A stretch of DNA of 64,000 bases, from assembly GCF_900188315.1 (NCBI RefSeq), contig NZ_LT897781.1, forward strand, positions 930,001 to 994,000. The letters run 5' to 3'. Shown piece by piece: positions 58,602 to 64,000 of this stretch. The position numbers and the translations under genes were made by a program. Numbering within the stretch: position 1 is the stretch's first letter; the number at the start of each line of letters is the position of its first letter. The stretch is from Marinobacter sp. es.042 (GTDB lineage: Bacteria > Pseudomonadota > Gammaproteobacteria > Pseudomonadales > Oleiphilaceae). The notes beneath the pieces were generated by a model. It was not told the origin of the DNA. It did no database searches and was given only the letters and a program-made list of their open reading frames with translations.

Positions 58602-59942
58602 TCAGGCAGAGGTATAGGAGAGAGTGAACCGGGCACCGCCGTTCTCGCTGTTTACCGCGTTGATTGCGCCGCCCTGGGCCCGCTGGAGCCGGGCAACAAT
58701 GGCCAGACCAAGACCTGCACCGCCAGGGGCAGCGCCTTCTCCACGCCAGAACAGTTCAAACATCCTGGCCATCGCATTCGACGACAGTCCCGGTCCCTGA
58801 TCACAAACGGTGATGGTGGAGTCGGTGTTGACGGCAATCTCCACCTCGCCGCGTCCGCCATGGAGAATGGCGTTTTCGATAAGGTTGGTGAGTGCCAGTT
58901 CAACGGCCTCGGGATCAGCCTGGGCAATCACAGGTTGGGGCGGAGTGGAGAGTGATAGGGTAACGCCTTTCTCATACGCGAAAGGCGCCAGTGCTGCGGT
59001 CGCTTTGCTGGCGATGTCTTTCAGGCTGGCTCGGCAGCTAAGCGGCACGGTTAGTTCATCGGCTCTGGCGCAGGCCAATAACTGATTGACGGTTCGCGAC
59101 AAGTGGGTCAGATCGGCTTTTAGCCGGTCGCGTCCGGCCCCGGCGGGCAGCCCATCCAGCCGGGCGAACAGAACCGAAACGGGTGTTCTCAGGGCATGTG
59201 CTGCTTCCGCCGTCCGACGCTTTTCTGACGCCAGGGCTTCATTCAGGCGTTCCAGGGAACGGTGGGTTGCGGTTACAAGATCGACGATTTCCCGGGGGAA
59301 TGAATGATCCTCCAGCGGTGGTGCCGGGGAGCCGGGTTTTATACTGCGGGCCCAGCGTGCGGCGTCAACAACGGGGCTGATCCCACGGCGGATCATCAGT
59401 GCGTTCACCGCTATCAGAATCAAAGCCGTTGGCAGAATCGGTAGCCAGATGTGGGTGACGAACTCTTCCACCAGAGCCTGTCTCAAGAGCCCGGCGGGAT
59501 CGTCAGCCATCACGAATACAAGCCGAAGATTCTCGTCGCCTGCCCGGGCTTTATGGGAGGCAATAAGTAAACTGCCTTGTGCGGTTTCCTGTCTGGTCAG
59601 CCAGTCCTGGGCGAACGTGCCGGTATCAAAAGCCTCGGGAGGGATCAGCTCTCTGTTTTCGGAATCCAGAACCCGATTATCCAGTCGGATAACGGCGAAA
59701 CCATAGCCCGCAGGGTTTCCTTTAAAAAGCGCCCTCGTCTGGTCATCGATGCGTCCAACGCCGGTGCCAAGGTCAGCCTCAAGCTGCTCCATGATACGTT
59801 CGATCACTTCGCCTTCAAGAGCCTGCCTGTCCGAGCCATAATAGATCCCGACCGCCACCGCATTAACAACCAGCACCGCAACGGCGATCCAGGCGAGCCG
59901 GCGAGTCAGGATATTTGCCAATGGCACCGGATGCTCGCTCAT
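58602..59942 (-). CDS. Sensor histidine kinase, QseC/PmrB-like
   Basis: 446 residues. TM helices at about 16-36 and 164-183 frame a periplasmic sensor domain of about 125 residues. The phospho-acceptor is His249 (AEAAHALRTPVS); the ATPase domain has the N box (ALTNLIENAILHG), DQGPGLS and GGAGLGLAIV. It overlaps the response regulator gene by four bases (ATGA). The signal is unknown; linkage to a YgiW-like protein suggests a QseC-type envelope or metal/antimicrobial stress input. Confidence 0.93.
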   Translation of the reverse strand: MSEHPVPLANILTRRLAWIAVAVLVVNAVAVGIYYGSDRQALEGEVIERIMEQLEADLGTGVGRIDDQTRALFKGNPAGYGFAVIRLDNRVLDSENRELIPPEAFDTGTFAQDWLTRQETAQGSLLIASHKARAGDENLRLVFVMADDPAGLLRQALVEEFVTHIWLPILPTALILIAVNALMIRRGISPVVDAARWARSIKPGSPAPPLEDHSFPREIVDLVTATHRSLERLNEALASEKRRTAEAAHALRTPVSVLFARLDGLPAGAGRDRLKADLTHLSRTVNQLLACARADELTVPLSCRASLKDIASKATAALAPFAYEKGVTLSLSTPPQPVIAQADPEAVELALTNLIENAILHGGRGEVEIAVNTDSTITVCDQGPGLSSNAMARMFELFWRGEGAAPGGAGLGLAIVARLQRAQGGAINAVNSENGGARFTLSYTSA

Positions 59943-60616
59943 TCGCGATCCTTTTTGACCAGCATCCAGCCAACACCGCGCACTGTCACGATGGACGTCT
60001 CGCTCCCGGCAGACGCGAGCGCCCGCCTCAACCGGGAGACGGCAGCTTCGAGCGCATTGGGTGTCACTTCGTCGTCGAATGCATAAATGGTATCTTCGAG
60101 TACCTGGCGCTGTGACACCCGGCCAGCAGAGCGCAATAGCTGCTCAAGTACACCGAGCTCGCGTCGACCGAGTATCACCGGCTTGTTGTCAACAGTTACT
60201 GAGCGAGAGACTGTGGCCATATTTATGGGCCCGAAAGACAGCAGGGCATCAGAGCGCTCACCGGGTCTGCGTAATACGGCACGGCATCGTGCCACAAGCT
60301 CGGGCATTTCAACGGGCTTCACAATGTAATCATCGGCGCCGCCATCAAGGCCGGTGAGGCGGTCATCTAGCTGATCCCGGGCGGTCAGGATGATGACGGG
60401 CGTTGCCCCCGCGTTTCTCAATGCGGGCAAAACCGACAAACCGTCGTTATCCGGCAATCCCAGATCCAGGAGAATCAGGGCATAGGGTGCCTGCCGGGCA
60501 AAGGCTATTGCCTGCCTTGCGGATCCTGCGTGGTCGACGGAAAATCCTGCCCGGCAAAGGGCATCTTTGACGGCTTCGGCGAGAGGCGGGTGGTCCTCCA
60601 CCAGTAGGATACGCAC
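59939..60616 (-). CDS. OmpR-family response regulator, QseB/PmrA-like
   Basis: 225 residues from a GTG (MRILLVEDHPPLAEA). Receiver domain with Asp51 as phosphorylation site (LILLDLGLPDNDG), Thr/Lys switch residues (ILTARDQ, YIVKPVE), then a winged-helix DNA-binding domain (about 130-222; VTPNALEAAVSRLRRAL). The open frame to 60718 lacks the family N-terminus, so the GTG is preferred. First gene of a leftward unit: regulator, kinase, 45-residue protein, OB-fold protein. Confidence 0.92.
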   Translation of the reverse strand: MRILLVEDHPPLAEAVKDALCRAGFSVDHAGSARQAIAFARQAPYALILLDLGLPDNDGLSVLPALRNAGATPVIILTARDQLDDRLTGLDGGADDYIVKPVEMPELVARCRAVLRRPGERSDALLSFGPINMATVSRSVTVDNKPVILGRRELGVLEQLLRSAGRVSQRQVLEDTIYAFDDEVTPNALEAAVSRLRRALASAGSETSIVTVRGVGWMLVKKDRE

Positions 60617-60718
60617 AGTCGTGTTCCAACCTTCCTTTGTAGGTAAAGCTATCAGGCCGGAATACCGTGATTTTTTCAAGCTGCAGGTGAATAAAAGGAA
60701 AGTCTGTGATTCAGACAC

Positions 60719-60761
60719 AAAAAAAGCCAGTTCTTACAGGGGATGTAAGTAACTGACTTTC
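60719..60761 (-). terminator. Terminator of tRNA-Val
   Basis: Minus strand: CAGTTACTTACA...TGTAAGAACTGGC stem followed by TTTTTTT. Lies 11 bases after the tRNA 3' end. Confidence 0.7.
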
Positions 60762-60771
60762 TTCGCAGGAG

Positions 60772-60848
<77 letters not shown>

Positions 60849-60868
60849 GTGTCCTGCAACGGGGACGA

Positions 60869-60897
60869 AATATACTGATTCAGCCGATGCTGGTCAA
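60869..60897 (-). promoter_or_regulatory. Promoter of tRNA-Val
   Basis: Minus strand -35 TTGACC (60897-60892), 17-base spacer, -10 TATATT (60874-60869), about 20 bases upstream of the tRNA. It lies just after the stop of the DMT transporter gene. Confidence 0.75.
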
Positions 60898-60903
60898 CCA
60901 CTT

Positions 60904-61854
60904 TTATGCGGTTTTCCGCTTGCGGAGTTTTTCCTTGATGGCTTTGCTTAGCACAGCCCAGCGGTTGACGATCAGGGCGGCAAAGATGAGGCCACAGCCG
61001 GCCAGTTGAATGCCGGTCATAGACTCGCCAAACCATCCTGCCGCGAACAGAGCGACCCACACAGGCTCGAGTACCAGAATCACCACGCCATGGCTGTTCG
61101 CAGACAGGCTCTGGGCGAACGTCTGAAGCAGGAAACGACCGGCCGTGCCAATCACGGCACTGGCCACCACCCACCAGACCAGGATTGGTGAGAGGTTATT
61201 CAGGGTAGGCCGCCAGGGCTCCATAATCATGGATTCAACCAGGGTGAGCAGGCCGACCGTCAGCAGCGCAATGGCGGTCAGGGGCAGGGCGGGTACGCGG
61301 TGCTTTTCCACCGTTTTGCCCAGCCGGTTTATCACGGTTCTCTGGTTGGCCGCCCGGGTATTGAGGTTGAAATACAGGGCGAAAATTGTCGCTGCCATGA
61401 CAAAGAAAATCTGGCCTGCTTCAGGGCGAAATCCGTTTTCAAGGGAAAGCAGCGCCAGCCCGGCAACAGCAATGGGAATAGCCAGCCATGTGCTCGGCGG
61501 TTGGGCTTCCTTGAACACCAATCGGGCAATAATGGGCACAATCACGACACCCAGGCTAGTCAGGAAGGCTCCCTCGCCCAGGCTGGTTATATGGACCAGT
61601 CCCATCACCCAGCAGGTCATGGCCGTGCCGAACACCAGCCCGACACCCACACTTCGGCGAAGCTGATCGACGCTCAGTTTCATCAGCGAGCGACGGGCAA
61701 AAAAGGCGAGTACGGTGCCGGCAATCAAAAATCTGGCCGCCATGAACATCAGAGGCGGCATCAGCAGTACCGCTTCCTTGGAAAACATCCAACTGATGGC
61801 TGCAAACAGGGTGACAACAACCAGTAGAAGATCGGATTTATGGGTGTCAGACAT
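60904..61854 (-). CDS. EamA/DMT superfamily transporter
   Basis: 316 residues with ten predicted TM helices in two EamA repeats (about 5-135 and 165-295), basic C-terminus (KEKLRKRKTA). Family segments: FMAARFLIAGTVLAFFARR and VVASAVIGTAGRFLLQTFAQ. Likely an inner-membrane exporter or permease for a small metabolite; the substrate cannot be predicted. It lies immediately upstream of tRNA-Val on the same strand. Confidence 0.88.
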   Translation of the reverse strand: MSDTHKSDLLLVVVTLFAAISWMFSKEAVLLMPPLMFMAARFLIAGTVLAFFARRSLMKLSVDQLRRSVGVGLVFGTAMTCWVMGLVHITSLGEGAFLTSLGVVIVPIIARLVFKEAQPPSTWLAIPIAVAGLALLSLENGFRPEAGQIFFVMAATIFALYFNLNTRAANQRTVINRLGKTVEKHRVPALPLTAIALLTVGLLTLVESMIMEPWRPTLNNLSPILVWWVVASAVIGTAGRFLLQTFAQSLSANSHGVVILVLEPVWVALFAAGWFGESMTGIQLAGCGLIFAALIVNRWAVLSKAIKEKLRKRKTA

Positions 61855-61949
61855 CGGATATCGCTTGGCGGCAGTGGTTGAATCGAACGGCGAAAGCGAA
61901 CCAATGTATAGTTTGCGAACTAAAAAGGAAAGATGGGTGGGATGAAATT

Positions 61950-61978
61950 GGGGTCAGAAGAAATTTTCTTCTGACCCC
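61950..61978. repeat. GGGGTCAG-type palindrome
   Basis: Two perfect 14-base arms (GGGGTCAGAAGAAA and its complement) around one central T. Short GGGGTCAG... inverted repeats of this kind are widespread between genes in proteobacteria; some are linked with REP-type transposases. It lies between the 5' end of the DMT transporter gene and the 3' end of the lipase gene, with no T run in the leftward direction. Confidence 0.85.
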
Positions 61979-62002
61979 GTCTTCTGCTTGCCTGGTAACT
62001 GG

Positions 62003-63091
62003 TCAGTTGTTGAGAGTGTTGTAAACCAGGTTCGACATATCCGTTTGATCTGAGCCGGGCACTTCAATGTACCGGTCACCGGAACCCCACCATTGCCACC
62101 AGGCGCGCTTATTGTAGGTGCGGCTGGCGAAATCCACCTGCAAACCGCCGAGAGTGGTGTTGTTGACCACTGGAACGGAGATATTGCCCGTCTCGGAGCC
62201 GAGCACGCCGCTGTGGGTGACGCCCTCGTTCATCAGTACCGGATAGTGGTTGAAGTAAAGAGCGGCCGGGCCATCCTGGCTCGTTACCTTGCCCGCCAGG
62301 CTGATGCTGGAAGAGCAGGAATCGATCCCGGCGGCGGAGGTGGCACCACAGGCCGAATGGGTGGGTACCACGCCATCGTCCGTGCCGGCGATGAACGGTT
62401 TGGTGATGCCGCCATAGGACGAACCACCAGCCACGAAACGCAGCCTTGGGATTCCATTGGGGCTCACCGCCAGGTTACGGGCTGCGTTGGTTTGCAGGTC
62501 GTTTACCACGCCCAGCTTGCCGGGTTCCGGCTCAATGCCGGTGAAGGCTTCTACTGCTGCCCGGAGGGGCCAGTTGTACCAGCTGTCGTTGTAGGCAAGG
62601 CTGAGTGCCAGGTTGGCCAGTTCAGTGCCGCCGCCGGCGCCGGAGTAATCCAGGGTTGCCAGGATTTTCAACGGCTGAAGGCCCTCCGATTGAAGCCAGC
62701 GTGCCTGGTTTTCCAGCAGATACCGGGTAACGAGATCCCCGGTAGAGTGAGAAACAACGATGCAAAAGTCATTGCACAGACCTTGCTGACTGATCTGACG
62801 CATCTGTTCGTAGGCTTGCTGGGCAATACCACCTTCAACGCGCCCGTCACTGCCCCAGTCGATACGGGCTTCGGCTCGGGAGAGCCAGAAAGTGCGCCAA
62901 TAGTCCTCGCCGGCGTTCTTCACCTCCTGCAGATTGGCAGGAGGGTTGGCCAGGTCTTGTTGCTGGAATCCGTGAACCAGGATCACGTTGTGCCCGGCCA
63001 GTTGTGCCTGGGCGGTGCCGGCAAACAAGCTGCCGGTGATAGCGACCGCCAAGGCGGCCTTACAGGCATTTCCGATCTTTGTTGTTTTCAT
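62003..63091 (-). CDS. Secreted lipase/esterase, alpha/beta hydrolase fold
   Basis: 362 residues. Signal peptide cut near AGTAQA (about residue 29). LVHGFQ near residue 38 is the oxyanion block; the nucleophile elbow is SHSTG with Ser116, where the first Gly of GxSxG is replaced by Ser (S-H-S-T-G). Candidate Asp is in GTDDGVVPTHS (about 243) and His in EGVTHSGVL (about 306). Four Cys may form two disulphides, fitting secretion. GGAGC ribosome-binding site. Substrate probably acyl esters; not further defined. Confidence 0.85.
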   Translation of the reverse strand: MKTTKIGNACKAALAVAITGSLFAGTAQAQLAGHNVILVHGFQQQDLANPPANLQEVKNAGEDYWRTFWLSRAEARIDWGSDGRVEGGIAQQAYEQMRQISQQGLCNDFCIVVSHSTGDLVTRYLLENQARWLQSEGLQPLKILATLDYSGAGGGTELANLALSLAYNDSWYNWPLRAAVEAFTGIEPEPGKLGVVNDLQTNAARNLAVSPNGIPRLRFVAGGSSYGGITKPFIAGTDDGVVPTHSACGATSAAGIDSCSSSISLAGKVTSQDGPAALYFNHYPVLMNEGVTHSGVLGSETGNISVPVVNNTTLGGLQVDFASRTYNKRAWWQWWGSGDRYIEVPGSDQTDMSNLVYNTLNN

Positions 63092-63193
63092 AGTTGCTCC
63101 GTCTTTGCTGCTTTATTGTTGTCACAAGACGTTTATCCGCCACTTGTAGCGGGACAGCCCGGCGTTAGCCGGTGCAGAGCCTGCGCCCTGCCA

Positions 63194-64000
63194 TCAGAAC
63201 TTGTCGGCAAGCTGCCGCAGCAGAGCCGCGCGCTGTTCTGATTCGGGATTTACCGCCGGTGTATCGGTTAGACTGCCGAGATCCGGCGGTGTGAAAGCGT
63301 AGCCCTCGTCGGGGCCGAAAGCGTAATTAGTCCGGTCGCCTGGCCGGGCGGGAAGCTGCCGAATCTGCAGGTTTTTCAGCTGTAGCTGGCTTTCCACCGT
63401 CTGATTGGCCAATACGGTGCCGTGTGCCTTCAGATTGATCGTGTTCGAGGTGCTGTCCAGCCTTTTCTCCATCTGCAATTGAGCAACCGGGCGTTGGCCA
63501 ATGAACAGCTGCGCCGAAAGCGCGTAATAGCCGGAGTCTTCCGGCGAGAAACGAACGGGAATTATCAGATTGTTATCCTGGATACGGGCATCGCCAAGCC
63601 CCTCGAATTCGCCCAGGTAAGGTTCAATGGCCAGTGTTGAGACATGGCGGACTGGTTTGCCATCAAGCCGGGCCTCGACGATCAGCCGATATTCACCCGG
63701 TGATTCGTCGGCGGACAGAACGCCCTCGAAGTAACCCGGGGCACCCGCCTCCTCCAATGTGGTGCCGGCGATGGCATCCCGGCTTTCCGGCTTCTCCAGC
63801 GTTGCAGACAGCGGGCGACCGACCACCTGAGAGCCCCGGATAGCCGCTGCAACAAGAATTTGTTCCCCTGCAGTAAACCGGTATTTCTCCAGCGTTACGG
63901 TGAACTGCCCGTCACCTTCAAGGGGCAGACTGACCGGCTCGTAGTGATTGCCACGGTAGGCGTTCGCCTGCTCCGGGGAGAGAGGTACAGACCATGGAGG
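63194..64000 (-). CDS. Uncharacterised protein, C-terminal part (5' end beyond window)
   Basis: The frame stays open from the stop at 63194 to the window edge, about 268 residues, so the GTG at 63826 is not the true start. Visible segments, ANAYRGNHYEPVSLPLEGDG, ESPGEYRLIVEARLDGKPVR and ARIQDNNLIIPVRFSPEDSG, suggest Ig-like beta-sandwich domains of an exported protein; it resembles DUF4785-type proteins, but this is a weak recollection. It lies upstream of the secreted lipase on the same strand, 102 bases apart, so they may work together. Confidence 0.65.
   Translation of the reverse strand, partial: PPWSVPLSPEQANAYRGNHYEPVSLPLEGDGQFTVTLEKYRFTAGEQILVAAAIRGSQVVGRPLSATLEKPESRDAIAGTTLEEAGAPGYFEGVLSADESPGEYRLIVEARLDGKPVRHVSTLAIEPYLGEFEGLGDARIQDNNLIIPVRFSPEDSGYYALSAQLFIGQRPVAQLQMEKRLDSTSNTINLKAHGTVLANQTVESQLQLKNLQIRQLPARPGDRTNYAFGPDEGYAFTPPDLGSLTDTPAVNPESEQRAALLRQLADKF

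Noticed and set aside
62093..63241. 382-codon open frame antisense to the lipase
   Set aside because: The opposite strand has a signal peptide, catalytic motifs and a ribosome-binding site; this frame has none.

Overview
The window is a 64 kb stretch of core chromosome from a gammaproteobacterium. Gene content, gene order and protein sequences point to Marinobacter or a close relative. Supporting signs are Pseudomonas-type order in several blocks (clpS-clpA-infA-bpt-aat-trxB; PilZ-lolC-lolD; comEC-exbB-exbD-msbA-lpxK-ycaR-kdsB-ptp-murB; ruvCAB-ybgC-tolQRAB-pal-cpoB-tRNA-Lys-nadA-bepA-tusA-perM; bcp-dapA-bamC-purC), the agmatine deiminase route to putrescine, and a moderately high GC content. 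This assignment is inference from gene content, since no database search was possible. I see no phage, integron, insertion sequence or CRISPR array.

Layout. 1-8400: the N-degron set (ClpS tail, ClpA, the Leu/Phe transferases Bpt and Aat) with infA, then thioredoxin reductase, an orphan MoxR ATPase, and aguB/aguA. 8400-12060: a small periplasmic protein, a PilZ protein, a one-permease Lol lipoprotein exporter, and a DUF2062 membrane protein. 12136-21060: one long rightward run from comEC through ExbB/ExbD, MsbA, LpxK and KdsB (lipid A and Kdo supply) to MurB. 21116-29915: proS, TetR, Lrp, leuA, a cold-shock gene with a long leader, a propionyl/acetyl-CoA synthetase and xseA. 30108-36572: guaB-guaA-tadA, then UDP-sugar genes galE and ugd, and a HIT protein. 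36586-47665: fabR, aspS, a shortened yebC, ruvCAB and the whole Tol-Pal operon. 47751-54744: two identical tRNA-Lys genes, nadA, the periplasmic protease BepA, tusA, an AI-2E/PerM family protein, peroxiredoxin, dapA and bamC. 54789-60616: purC, an outer-membrane protein, a nucleotide-sugar epimerase, a lipocalin, and a leftward QseBC-like operon with a 45-residue membrane protein and an OB-fold (YgiW-like) periplasmic protein. The right end holds tRNA-Val, a DMT transporter, a secreted lipase and the 3' part of an uncharacterised exported-type protein.

Envelope biogenesis dominates: lipid A export (MsbA/LpxK), Kdo activation, lipoprotein release (Lol), Tol-Pal, BAM accessories (BamC, BepA) and nucleotide-sugar synthesis all lie here. 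A second theme is translation and protein quality control (infA, aspS, proS, tadA, N-degron enzymes, tRNAs).

The least ordinary signals are two. First, two copies of a hairpin element (4238-4342 and 37379-37489) share a 53-nt core but have perfect 26 and 29 bp inverted-repeat arms that are unrelated between the copies; the core itself folds into two small paired hairpins. Second, the yebC gene at its normal place before ruvC lacks about 85 internal codons in frame.
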